Below are positions 1 through 7,985 of a DNA stretch of 64,000 bases, in pieces. Every line of letters begins with the position of its first letter. The first letter of the stretch is position 1. Below the pieces are notes generated by a model that made no database searches, was not told where the DNA came from, and saw only the letters and a program-made list of their open reading frames with translations. Source of the DNA: Nonomuraea solani (lineage in GTDB: Bacteria; Actinomycetota; Actinomycetes; Streptosporangiales; Streptosporangiaceae); the NCBI RefSeq assembly GCF_900108335.1, contig NZ_FNVT01000004.1, positions 784,096 to 848,095 on the forward strand, given 5' to 3'. The position numbers and the translations under genes are program-made.

Positions 1-45
1 TTGGAGCCGCTACCGGAGGAGAAGGTGTGCCCCGTCATCAAGTGA
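1..45 (+). CDS. 3' end of an upstream gene (truncated by window edge)
   Basis: Reading frame 1 is open from the first base to a TGA at 43-45 and ends in the residues PEEKVCPVIK. Only 14 codons are visible, so no domain can be recognised. In many actinobacteria the gene directly upstream of a PSP1/RicT-type gene encodes the DNA polymerase III delta' subunit (holB), which makes that a reasonable guess from synteny alone. Confidence 0.4.
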   Translation: MEPLPEEKVCPVIK

Positions 46-155
46 GGCGGCGAAGATCCGCGCGCTAGCCCCTGACCTCCGGTGTACGGACACACGTAAT
101 GTGGCTACGAAGGCCGTAAGTAACCCCTAGGCCGTCAGGAGGCGAGCTCGAGCCC

Positions 156-998
156 ATGGGAATGATCATGGCCGTGAGCTTCACCCGCTACGGGAGGCTC
201 TACTACCTCGATCCCGGCGAGCACACCCCCAAGGTGGGCGACAAGGTGCTCGTGCCGACGGACTCGGGTCCCGAGGTGGCGGAGTGCGTGTGGGCGCCGC
301 AATATACGAGTGACGACATCGACGGGCTGCCGGTGTGCGCCGGCCCCGCGGGGGAAGACCATCTCACCCGCGACGAAACCAACAAACGCCGCAGGGCCGA
401 GGCCCGGAGCGTGTCCAAACGATTGATCAAACGGCACACGTTGCCGATGAAGGTCGTCGGGATCGACTATCTCGACCAGGACAACGTCTATACGGTCTAC
501 TTCTCGGCGCCGCACCGGGTGGACTTCCGCGCTCTCGTGCGCGACCTGGCCCGCAACCTGCGGGCCAGGGTGGAGCTGCGGCAGATCGGGCCGAGGGACG
601 AGGCGCGGCTCCAGGGCGGCATCGGCCCCTGCGGCCGTGACCTGTGCTGTGCCACGTTCCTGAAGGATTTCGAGCCGGTCTCGGTGCGCATGGCCAAGGA
701 CCAGGACCTGCCGGTCAACCCTCTCCGGATCGCGGGCGCGTGCGGGCGGCTCATGTGCTGCCTGAAATACGAGCATCCGCTCTACCAGGAGTTCCGTGCC
801 TCGGCTCCCCGGGTGGGGGCCGCCGTGGAGACTCCTCAGGGGGCGGGGACGGTGGTGGGGCACAACGTACCGTCCGACTCCGTGGTGGTGCGGCTCAACG
901 ACGGCGGGCGGCGGTGCGCGTGTTCGAAGGCCAGCGTGTGCGGGCCGCGGAAGGCGTACGACTCGACGTACGGGGGTGAGGCGGGGGAGACGGTCTGA
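156..998 (+). CDS. PSP1-domain protein, RicT/YaaT type
   Basis: A 280-residue PSP1 (RicT/YaaT) family protein. In Bacillus RicT belongs to the Y-complex, which binds Fe-S clusters and adjusts RNA processing; the role in actinobacteria is not established. The family cysteines are present as GPCGRDLCC (Cys159, 164, 165) and GACGRLMCCLKYE (Cys196, 201, 202). There is no signal peptide or membrane segment, so it should be cytosolic. ATG 156 lies 13 bases after AGGAGG (137-142); ATG 162 and 168 are possible alternatives. The next gene begins 8 bases after the stop, so the two may be co-transcribed. Family assignment is firm and function is inferred. Confidence 0.9.
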   Translation: MGMIMAVSFTRYGRLYYLDPGEHTPKVGDKVLVPTDSGPEVAECVWAPQYTSDDIDGLPVCAGPAGEDHLTRDETNKRRRAEARSVSKRLIKRHTLPMKVVGIDYLDQDNVYTVYFSAPHRVDFRALVRDLARNLRARVELRQIGPRDEARLQGGIGPCGRDLCCATFLKDFEPVSVRMAKDQDLPVNPLRIAGACGRLMCCLKYEHPLYQEFRASAPRVGAAVETPQGAGTVVGHNVPSDSVVVRLNDGGRRCACSKASVCGPRKAYDSTYGGEAGETV

Positions 999-1006
999 CG
1001 GGCGCT

Positions 1007-2659
1007 GTGGCGGCGCGCGGCAGGTGTCGTCGGGCGGGTGCGGTCGCCGTGGCGATGGCGATGGTGCTCGCTTCCGGCTGCGCCGATCCGCGACCGTCCG
1101 GTCCGGTAGCCGGGGGACCGGCCTGGACGGACTGCGGTGACGGGTTCGAGTGCACGACCTTGCGGGTCCCGCTGGATCACGGGGCGCCCGGCGGTGAACG
1201 GGTGGAGCTCGCGGTGATCCGGCTGCCGGCCCGGGGCGGGCAGCGGATCGGGTCACTCGTCCTCAATCCGGGCGGGCCGGGCAGTTCGGGCGTCGAGTAT
1301 GCCAGGGCGGCCCGGATCGTCGTGAGCGAGGAGATCCGGGAGCGGTTCGACGTCGTGGGGTTCGATCCGCGCGGGGTCGGAGGGTCGGCGCCTGTCGAGT
1401 GCCTGGGCGACGAGGAGCTGGACACGTTCTTCTCCCTGGACGCCAGCCCCGACTCGGCCGCCGAACGGACAGACCTGGAGACGGGGGCGCGTCGGTTCGC
1501 GGAGGGGTGCCGGCGGGGGGCCGGGCGGTTGCTGCCGTACCTGGGGACCGTCGATGTGGCGCGGGATCTGGAGTTGCTGCGGCAGGCGCTGGGGGACCAG
1601 AAGCTGACCTATCTCGGGAAGTCGTACGGGACGTTTCTGGGTGCGGTTTACGCGGATATGTTCCCTGGCCGGGTGCGTGCCCTGGTGCTGGACGGGGCGC
1701 TCGACCCGGCGGCCTCGCGGGCGCGGCTCAACTCGGACCAGGCGGTGGGGTTCGAGGAGGCGCTGCGGGCGTACGCGGCGGAGTGTTTGAGGGAGGCAGG
1801 GTGCCCGTTCAGAAGCCGGGACGTGGACGGCGCCGTGGCGGAGGTGGGCCGGCTCCTCCGGCGTACGGACGAGCGGCCCTTGCCCGGGGACGGTCGTCGT
1901 CCGGACGGGCGACCGTCGCCTGGGAGCGGGCGTCGCACGGATGGGCGACCGTCGCCTGGGAGCGGGCGTCGCACGGATGGGCGACCGTCGCCTGGGAGCG
2001 GGCGTCGCACGGATGGGCGACCGTCGCCCGGGGACGGCCGTCATAGGGATGGGCGGCCCCTACCCGGGGGCGGGCGGGAGGTGACGCAGGCGCTGGCCAC
2101 CCTCGGCCTGCTGACGCCCCTCTACGACCGCGAGCTCTGGCCGGAGCTGACCGAGACCCTCCGCCAGGCGTTCCACGGCGACGGCCGGATGCTGCTCCAC
2201 AACGCCGACCAGCTCATCGGCCGGGACGAGGACGGCACCTACTCCAACCAGAGCGAGGCCAACATGGCCATCAACTGCGTGGACGGCACCCATCCGGCCG
2301 ACTACGAGCGGGAAGCGGCCGCGTCGTCGGCCCGGGCGCCCAGGTTCGGGCCGTCCATCATGTGGTCGTCCTTGCCCTGCGCCTACTGGCCGGCCCCGGC
2401 CACCTTCGACAGCCACCCCCTGACGGCCCACGGCGCCCCACCCATCCTGGTCCTCGGCACCAGGCGGGATCCGGCGACGCCGTACAGGTGGGCGCGGGCG
2501 CTGGCGGGAGAACTGGAGTCGGGCGTGCTACTGGGCTTCGAGGGGGACGGGCACACGGCGTACTTCAACGGGTCGCCGTGTGTGGACGGGGCGGTGGAGC
2601 GGTATCTGGTGACGGGGGCCGCACCAGAGGACGGGACGGTCTGTCCGGGGATCGGATGA
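1007..2659 (+). CDS. Secreted alpha/beta hydrolase, tripeptidyl aminopeptidase-like lipoprotein
   Basis: A 550-residue serine hydrolase resembling Streptomyces tripeptidyl aminopeptidases (Tap/Slp). The N-terminus is a lipoprotein signal with lipobox LASGC (Cys25), so the enzyme should be membrane-anchored on the outside. The alpha/beta core shows an NPGGPGSSG oxyanion segment near residue 88, the nucleophile in GKSYGT (Ser206), a late Asp in LGTRRDPATP and a His in GDGHTAYF, followed by a TAP-like C-terminal domain. Residues 292-358 are a 12-residue tandem repeat inserted in the lid region, which family members normally lack. The start is GTG, 8 bases after the preceding gene. It probably trims peptides outside the cell; substrate unknown. 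Confidence 0.85.
   Translation: MAARGRCRRAGAVAVAMAMVLASGCADPRPSGPVAGGPAWTDCGDGFECTTLRVPLDHGAPGGERVELAVIRLPARGGQRIGSLVLNPGGPGSSGVEYARAARIVVSEEIRERFDVVGFDPRGVGGSAPVECLGDEELDTFFSLDASPDSAAERTDLETGARRFAEGCRRGAGRLLPYLGTVDVARDLELLRQALGDQKLTYLGKSYGTFLGAVYADMFPGRVRALVLDGALDPAASRARLNSDQAVGFEEALRAYAAECLREAGCPFRSRDVDGAVAEVGRLLRRTDERPLPGDGRRPDGRPSPGSGRRTDGRPSPGSGRRTDGRPSPGSGRRTDGRPSPGDGRHRDGRPLPGGGREVTQALATLGLLTPLYDRELWPELTETLRQAFHGDGRMLLHNADQLIGRDEDGTYSNQSEANMAINCVDGTHPADYEREAAASSARAPRFGPSIMWSSLPCAYWPAPATFDSHPLTAHGAPPILVLGTRRDPATPYRWARALAGELESGVLLGFEGDGHTAYFNGSPCVDGAVERYLVTGAAPEDGTVCPGIG
1880..2080 (+). repeat. 36-bp in-frame tandem repeat inside the hydrolase gene
   Basis: About five and a half units of 36 bp encode a 12-residue motif of the form SPGSGRRTDGRP. 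The three central units are identical at the protein level; the outer ones diverge (LPGDGRRPDGRP, SPGDGRHRDGRP, LPGGG). The array is rich in Gly, Arg and Pro, likely disordered and strongly basic. It is open in other frames too because of its base composition. Copy number probably varies between strains. Confidence 0.9.
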
Positions 2660-2717
2660 TCGAGGGAGCGAGAACCCCTAAGACTCCTGTAGACTCTTCC
2701 AAGCTGCTGAACAGCAC

Positions 2718-2794
2718 GCCGCCTTAGCTCAGTCGGCCAGAGCACTTCACTCGTAATGAAGGGGTCTCGGGTTCGAATCCCGAAGGCGGCTCCA
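2718..2794 (+). tRNA. tRNA-Thr (anticodon CGT)
   Basis: A complete cloverleaf can be drawn. The acceptor stem GCCGCCT (2718-2724) pairs with AGGCGGC, and the D stem is GCTC/GAGC. The anticodon stem CTTCA/TGAAG encloses the loop CTCGTAA, which gives anticodon CGT (codon ACG). The variable loop has five bases, the T arm is TCGGG-TTCGAAT-CCCGA, and CCA is encoded at 2792-2794. It follows the hydrolase gene by 58 bases. Confidence 0.96.
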
Positions 2795-2802
2795 GCACTG
2801 AA

Positions 2803-2826
2803 GCCCTCCGCAGGATCGCGGAGGGC
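2803..2826 (+). terminator. Hairpin terminator after tRNA-Thr
   Basis: A perfect 9-bp stem, GCCCTCCGC (2803-2811) with GCGGAGGGC (2818-2826), has a 6-base loop and is followed by TTCTGCG. It begins 9 bases after the tRNA CCA end, the expected place for a terminator. The T tract is weak, as is common in high-GC actinobacteria. Confidence 0.7.
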
Positions 2827-3137
2827 TTCTGCGTGTCTACGTTCCAGTTCTGGTTGTGACAGTCAAGGTCTTTCTGCGCGTCCTGGGGTGTCGTGCCAGA
2901 CCTTGCCGCTCGTCGTGAGTCACCATCACGAGCCGGCGGTGTCGCTATCGGAAGACGCCCCCGTGGCTTGTCGCGGACCCGCGGCCAGGAGCCCCGGTAG
3001 CGGGTCCCGGCGCAAACGACCGCCCGGCGCCGTCCTGGCGGAAACGACCGTCCGGCGCCGGCATGTCCTCAGCAGGTGGCCAGACCTCACCGAAAACGAC
3101 CCGTTGACCACACTGCTCTGGGCACGCATCGCGGGTA
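2827..3137. other. Gene-free stretch downstream of tRNA-Thr
   Basis: No coding frame here has a plausible ribosome site or recognisable protein. The only visible structure is an imperfect direct repeat around 3010-3065, in which AAACGACCG(C/T)CCGGCGCCG occurs twice about 30 bases apart. The position just after a tRNA gene and just before genes of accessory character would suit an old integration scar. However, no copy of the tRNA 3' end is seen elsewhere in the window and no integrase is recognisable. Confidence 0.5.
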
Positions 3138-4103
3138 ATGCAGGTGCATCGACGAACTGCGAGCCCTAGATTGCGTGGGGTGGATCTTTCACATCTCGGG
3201 ACGCCGATCGGTCCGATGGTCCGTGTCCACGGCGGGTTCGCCAACCGGATGTACCGGCTCGACACCGACCAGGGGTCATTCGCGGTGAAGGAGTTGAACC
3301 TCCTCGATCGCCGCTGGGCCTACTGTGCCGAGGACGTGTTCAGGTTCGAACAGGCGGCCTTCGCCGCCGGCATCCCGATGCCGGAGCCGATCTCGGCCGG
3401 CCATCACACGCTCGTCCACCGGTGGGTCGAGGGCGAGAAGATGCCCGAAGCACCCGTGTCGCCGGCGTACGCGTTCGAGATCGGTGAGATTCTGGCGCGC
3501 ATCCACGCGCTCGACGTCGCGTGGACCCACGTCTCGATCGAGGACCCGACGTCACGGGACTGGCCCGAACTCGCCGCGCGGGCGACGGCGACCGGACAGC
3601 CGTGGGCCGGCGAACTCACCTCCCAGGTCGAGACGTTCCTCGCAATTGCCGACTTCGTCGACACCTGTGAGCGCCCAGGCCCCGTCGTGCTGACCCACAA
3701 GGACATCCAACCGTGGAACCTCCTCGCACGAGAGGGCCGGCCGGTGGTGCTCGACTGGGAGCTCTCGGGGATGCTCGACCTGTCCAGTGAGCTCGGCTCG
3801 ACAGCGCTGAGCCTCGCGAAGGGACCCGGCTTCGACGACGTCAAGCCTGCCATCTTCCGTTCGGTCCTCAACGGCTACGTCGCAGGAGGCGGAGTGCTGC
3901 CGCCGCCGGGTCCAAGCTGGTTCGTGTTCATGATCAGCGGCTGGCTGGGGCACACGAGGTGGAACATCCTCCGCTGCCTCGCCGGTGTCGAGCCCGGCAC
4001 CGGCCCTGACCTCGCGCTGTCGCACGAGTCCGTGCGCAACGGAGTGCGCGGCCTCCCCGAACTGTTCGGCCGACTTCCCGAGCTCGAGGCGCTGCTCAGG
4101 TGA
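3138..4103 (+). CDS. Aminoglycoside phosphotransferase-family kinase
   Basis: A protein of about 321 residues with the APH/choline-kinase fold. The N-lobe segment FANRMYRLDT...FAVKELN supplies the ATP-binding lysine. The catalytic loop is HKDIQPWNLL with its Asp, and VVLDWELSG supplies the metal-binding Asp. Such kinases phosphorylate small molecules, including aminoglycosides, amino alcohols and sugars; the substrate cannot be read here. ATG 3138 is used, but the first 14 residues look atypical and GTG 3180 (VDLSHLG...) may be the true start; neither has a strong ribosome site. Its 3' end has been duplicated downstream. It stands alone and looks accessory. Confidence 0.8.
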   Translation: MQVHRRTASPRLRGVDLSHLGTPIGPMVRVHGGFANRMYRLDTDQGSFAVKELNLLDRRWAYCAEDVFRFEQAAFAAGIPMPEPISAGHHTLVHRWVEGEKMPEAPVSPAYAFEIGEILARIHALDVAWTHVSIEDPTSRDWPELAARATATGQPWAGELTSQVETFLAIADFVDTCERPGPVVLTHKDIQPWNLLAREGRPVVLDWELSGMLDLSSELGSTALSLAKGPGFDDVKPAIFRSVLNGYVAGGGVLPPPGPSWFVFMISGWLGHTRWNILRCLAGVEPGTGPDLALSHESVRNGVRGLPELFGRLPELEALLR

Positions 4104-4195
4104 CAGTGACCCGCTTCTGCGCTGGGTGCGCGGCGCGAGTTTGAAGCGCTGCTCAGGTGACAGCGACCCGCTTCCGCGCCGGGTGCGCGTCCCGA
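4082..4195 (+). repeat. 57-bp tandem duplication of the kinase gene 3' end
   Basis: The last codons, the stop and about 35 bases beyond it recur with a period of 57 bases. The segment GCGCTGCTCAGGTGACAG at 4089-4106 returns 57 bases later with near identity, and a third partial copy (GAGTTCGAGGCGACAG) follows near 4194. The duplicate carries its own TGA but no new gene. It is a simple slippage or recombination scar. Confidence 0.85.
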
Positions 4196-4385
4196 GTTCG
4201 AGGCGACAGTCGATGACCCCCACCGACACCGACACCTGCCTCGGGCCTGGTCAGACGCCAGAGGCGCGATCGGGATCGCGGGCGTCGCCTGGCGGTTGCG
4301 CGCTCCTGGCGGGTGCCGGCTGCGGCAAGTCTGCTCTTCGCTGTGCGGCCTGGTGCGGGGATCTCTTGTGGACCATCATGGCGCG

Positions 4386-5021
4386 ATGAGTGTTCGCTAT
4401 GACGATGTGATCGGTCCGCTGCGGGCGGCCTACGATGATGGTGCCGAGCGGCGTGACGCGAGCGGCAAGGCGGCGTGGAAGCTGGCGGAGCGGGAAGCGT
4501 TTCTGAGCCGTCTGCGGGGCCACGAGTGCGAGCGGCTGCTGGAGATCGGTGCCGGGACCGGTCAGGACAGTGCGTACTTCCAGGAGAACGGCAGGGAAGT
4601 GGTGGCTGTCGATCTGTCTCCCGCCATGGTCGCACTGTGCCGGGAGAAGGGCCTGGACGCCCGTGTCATGGATTTTCTGAGTCTCGATTTCCCGTCGGGT
4701 TCGTTCGATGCGGTCTATGCCGTCAACTGTCTTCTGCATGTGCCCAACCGGGATCTTCCCGCGGTGCTGGATGAGGTCCATCGGTTGTTGCGTCCTGGGG
4801 GGCTGTTCTTTCTGGGGGTGTACGGGGGCGGCAAGCTGACGGGAGAAGGTCCGTTCGAGGGGGACGATCATCGGCCTCCTCGGTTCTTCTCATTTCGGAC
4901 TGATGACGAACTCAAGGGGTACGCGCGCGGAAACTTCGAGATCGTTGACTTTCATGCTGTGGGTGCGGATGAGGTCCGGTTTCAGTCGCTCACTCTGCGT
5001 CGGCCCAGGCCGAGCGGCTGA
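4386..5021 (+). CDS. Class I SAM-dependent methyltransferase
   Basis: A 211-residue Rossmann methyltransferase. Motif I is LLEIGAGTGQDS, the acidic end of strand 2 is VAVDLSP, and motif IV is FDAVYAVNCLLHVP, followed by VLDEVHRLLRPGG typical of the Methyltransf_11/25 group. The true start is taken as ATG 4386 (MSVRYDDVIG) because residues encoded upstream of it do not resemble the family. The methyl acceptor is unknown. The preceding 280 bases hold only the duplicated kinase end. No operon partner is evident. Confidence 0.82.
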   Translation: MSVRYDDVIGPLRAAYDDGAERRDASGKAAWKLAEREAFLSRLRGHECERLLEIGAGTGQDSAYFQENGREVVAVDLSPAMVALCREKGLDARVMDFLSLDFPSGSFDAVYAVNCLLHVPNRDLPAVLDEVHRLLRPGGLFFLGVYGGGKLTGEGPFEGDDHRPPRFFSFRTDDELKGYARGNFEIVDFHAVGADEVRFQSLTLRRPRPSG

Positions 5022-5045
5022 CGGCCCGGGCTCTCGTGCGTCACG

Positions 5046-5790
5046 GTGATTCCCGCGACGCCTACTTCACGCTCTACCGGCGTTTCCTTTTTCTCAGGCC
5101 GGAAAGGCGGGAGCGGGCCGCCGTGGTCGGGCTTCGTCACGACGGATGGTCCGAAGAGAACGTGGCCGATCTGCTCGGCTGGGGTCACGGCGGTGGTCGC
5201 GCTCCTGGCCCTGGCGTCGCCGGAACTGCCTCAGAGCGTCGAATACCCGCCGCCTTCCCCGCCGTACGTGCGGCCCACCCTGCCCGTGGGCCTCCCGAAG
5301 GGCCCCATTCGGTACGCCTACCTCCCGGCCGACGGCGACTGGGTGCTCGTCACCTCCTCCGGCGCCCGCGGAACCATGCCCGGCCGGCATGGAGACGTCC
5401 TGAGAATCAGCCGGAACGGCCTGAGAATCGCTCACTACGCCTGAGGAACGCTCACCCTCATCGATGGGAGACGACCAGATCTGGCTGGACGGCTCCAAGA
5501 CGGAGATCGACGTCGCCTCCGGCGGCCGCGTGATGCTGTCGGCCGACGGCACCATGTACGCCCACGCCTACGACCGGCGGCCGGAGGTGGACGTGGAAGG
5601 CTTCGACGGAAAGAGCCGCACCTTCACGATGAAGGACGACAACGTCCTCGCAGTGGAGGGCTGGGCCGGCTCATCCGGAGTGATCGTCAGAATGCACTAC
5701 GGCGGCTACCGCCTGATCGATGTCAAAACGGGCAAGGTCAGCACCCTCGACGCCGACCATTCGCCCGTGGTGTTCGGCAAGCTCGTCTAG
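5046..5790 (+). pseudogene. Decayed gene for a membrane-anchored WD40/propeller-like protein
   Basis: Fragments of one protein lie in different frames. A hydrophobic stretch near 5190-5230 (VTAVVALLALASPELP) is followed by a Pro-rich linker and DWVLVTSSGARGTM...LRISRNGLRIAHYA, which ends at TGA 5442-5444. The text resumes in another frame with DDQIWLDGSKTEIDVASGG...LSADGTMYAHAYD to 5790. An in-frame stop plus a frameshift near 5445-5465 separate the halves, and the N-terminus upstream of the hydrophobic segment is not recognisable. Bacterial TolB/WD40-like propellers with one membrane segment look like this when intact. The 3' end overlaps the opposite-strand gene by four bases. Confidence 0.6.
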
Positions 5791-6254
5791 GGTCTGGCGC
5801 TCAGGCGGGCGTCGAGTTCGGCCTGCTGCTCCGGGCTGAAAGCGCGCCTGGGGAGAAAGGCCGCGGGCTGCCGCTTGATGAACAGCAGCCAGAACTCGGG
5901 CCCGGTCACGATCTCGTCGAACAGGGACCAGCGCATGGTGGTGGTGACCTGCTCGGTACGCCATTCGTAGTGGTCGTCGGTCATGTGAAGCGTGCCGGGC
6001 ACACAGAGGTGGTCGATCTGCGGCCGGGCGGTCCGGCGAAGCGACCAGGTGGCCACGAAGGGGGTCAAGGCCGCGGTGACGAGCAGTCCGATCCCCACGG
6101 CGCTGCTGGTCGACAGCAGGAGGCTGATGATGCCCAGCGCCGCCGGCAGTGTCGGCAGCAGCCAGAGAAAGACCTTCAACCTCCGCTTCAGCGCCTGCTC
6201 GAACGCCCGCATCACTTCGTCGGGCGTGGGCCGGTAGTCCACGGTGAAATCCAT
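5787..6254 (-). CDS. YcxB-like membrane protein
   Basis: A 155-residue protein with two adjacent hydrophobic segments (about residues 27-48 and 51-68) after an N-terminal region. The C-terminal domain is of the YcxB-like type: HMTDDHYEWRTEQ, TTMRWSLFDEIVTGPEFWLLF, and a final LPRRAFSPEQQAEL helix. The function of this family is unknown. The start is ATG at 6254. The gene is convergent with the decayed gene at its left and divergent from the sulfatase at its right, sharing a 130-base promoter region with it. Confidence 0.7.
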   Translation of the reverse strand: MDFTVDYRPTPDEVMRAFEQALKRRLKVFLWLLPTLPAALGIISLLLSTSSAVGIGLLVTAALTPFVATWSLRRTARPQIDHLCVPGTLHMTDDHYEWRTEQVTTTMRWSLFDEIVTGPEFWLLFIKRQPAAFLPRRAFSPEQQAELDARLSARP

Positions 6255-6385
6255 CCTGCCGCCTTTCGCCGAGAACGCGGCTGCCAGGAATTCTGGAGGA
6301 GAGATCGGTTGATCGGCCGCGCGTGAGGAGATTAGCGTCGTTCACCGGCAACCCTGATATCCCAAGAAAGTCAAAAGAGGCAGTC

Positions 6386-7956
6386 ATGTCCGTGACCCGA
6401 AACGTCCGGAGAAGCCTGGCGATGGCGTTAGCCGTCGTCCTGGCACTGACCATGACGTCGCAGGCCGGCGCCAATACGGTGCAGCCCAAGCGGCCGAACA
6501 TCATCTTCTTCCTCGTTGACGACATGTCGGCCGACCTGCTCCCGTACATGGACACCGTCAGCGCCCTGGCCACCGACGGCACCAGGTTCACCGACTACTA
6601 CGTGTCCAACTCGCTCTGCTGCCCCTCGCGGGCCTCCATGTTCACCGGCCAGTTCCCGCACAACACGGGCGTCGCCACGAACAAGGGCTCCGACGGCGGC
6701 GGCTATCAGGCGTTCCAGAAGCACGAGGGCCGTACGTACGCCGTCCCTCTCGACCAGGCCGGCTATCGCACGGGTTACCTGGGCAAGTACATCAACGAAT
6801 ATCCGGTCGCCACCGACTATCACGTGCCGGCCGGGTGGGACGAGTGGCATGTGGCGGCCGGGGGCGGATACAACGAGTTCAAATACCAGCTCACCCGCTA
6901 CATCAGGGAACAGGGCCAGAAGCCGATCGACCCCGGTGGCGGCAAATATCTGGTGGACGAGCTCGGGCAGCGGGCGTGGACTTCATCGTGCGGTCCCGCG
7001 AATACGCGCCGGGAAAGCCGTTCTTCCTGCAGGTCGCGCCGTTCGCGCCGCATGCCCGCCTCGGCGTCAAGCCGGGCGACAAGGAGCCGCGCTTCCCGCC
7101 CGCGCGCCGCGACCGGCCGAAGAACCAGTTCCCGCACGGGGACTGCGGTGGGCCCGACTGCGCGGGCATCGACGTGACCAAGCTGCCCGCGTTCAACGAG
7201 GACACCGCCGACAAGCCCGCCTGGGTACGCCGCGCGCCCATCGGAGCCCCGCTGACCAAGGAGCTGCGCAAGGACTTCCGTGACCGGATCCGCATGGTGC
7301 AGTCGATCGACGACATGGTGGAGCGGGTCATGGGCACGCTGACGGACGAGGAGCGGCGCACCACGTACGTGGTGTTCACCAGCGACAACGGCTTCCACCT
7401 CGGCCAGCACCGCCTCCCGCGCGGCAAGTCCACCGCCTACGACCACGACGTCCGGGTGCCGCTGCTGGTCAAGCGCCCGGCGGCGGGACGGCAGGGTGAC
7501 CTGGTGAGCTCGAACATCGTGCAGAACGTGGACCTGTTCGCGACGTTCCTCGACATGGCCGGCATCGAGCATCCGGCCCGCGACAAGCGCGACGGGCACA
7601 GCCTGCTGCCGCTCATCGAGGGGCACAAGGCGCCTGACTGGCGCGAGGTGGCCCTGATCGAGCACGTCAAGCCGAATCCGGCCGCGCCGGGCGAGCCGGA
7701 CCCGGACGCCGAGGACCTCCAGGCGGACAACGCCGAGCCGCCCACGTACGAGGCGATCCGGACCGCCGGCGACCTGTACGTCGAGTATCAGGGCGACCCG
7801 AAGCCCGAGTACTACGACATGGTCGCCGACCCGAACCAGGAGTCCAACGTCCCGGACCACGCCAGGACGGCCGAGCTGAAGCCGGTGCTCGAACGGCTGG
7901 CGGGATGCGGCCGGCCGGGCGCGGCCGACTGCTGGACCGCCGCGCGGCTCAACTAA
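6386..7956 (+). pseudogene. Sulfatase interrupted by a single-base frameshift
   Basis: A type I sulfatase, closest in style to secreted N-acetylglucosamine-6-sulfatases. It begins with a signal peptide (MSVTRNVRRSLAMAL... to SQAGA), then RPNIIFFLVDDMS with the metal-binding Asp pair. The formylglycine motif is CCPSRAS, and SDNGFHLGQHRLPRGK lies in the second part. The frame breaks near 6976-6980, where DELGQRA should run straight into VDFIVRSREYAPGKPFF. Inserting one base restores an uninterrupted protein of about 523 residues ending at 7956. It is either a real pseudogene or an assembly error. The rest of the sequence is undamaged, so any loss is recent. Confidence 0.85.
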
Positions 7957-7985
7957 CCGGTGCCCGGATACGCCAGGATTCCTCC

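Noticed and set aside
1880..2080. CRISPR-like appearance of the 36-bp repeat
   Set aside because: The units are directly adjacent without spacers, are in frame and lie within a hydrolase gene.
2718..3137. tRNA-Thr as an integration site with a mobile element downstream
   Set aside because: No integrase, excisionase or repeat of the tRNA 3' end was found in the window.
2756..3169. A 137-codon plus-strand frame starting inside tRNA-Thr
   Set aside because: It begins within the tRNA, has no ribosome site and encodes no recognisable protein.
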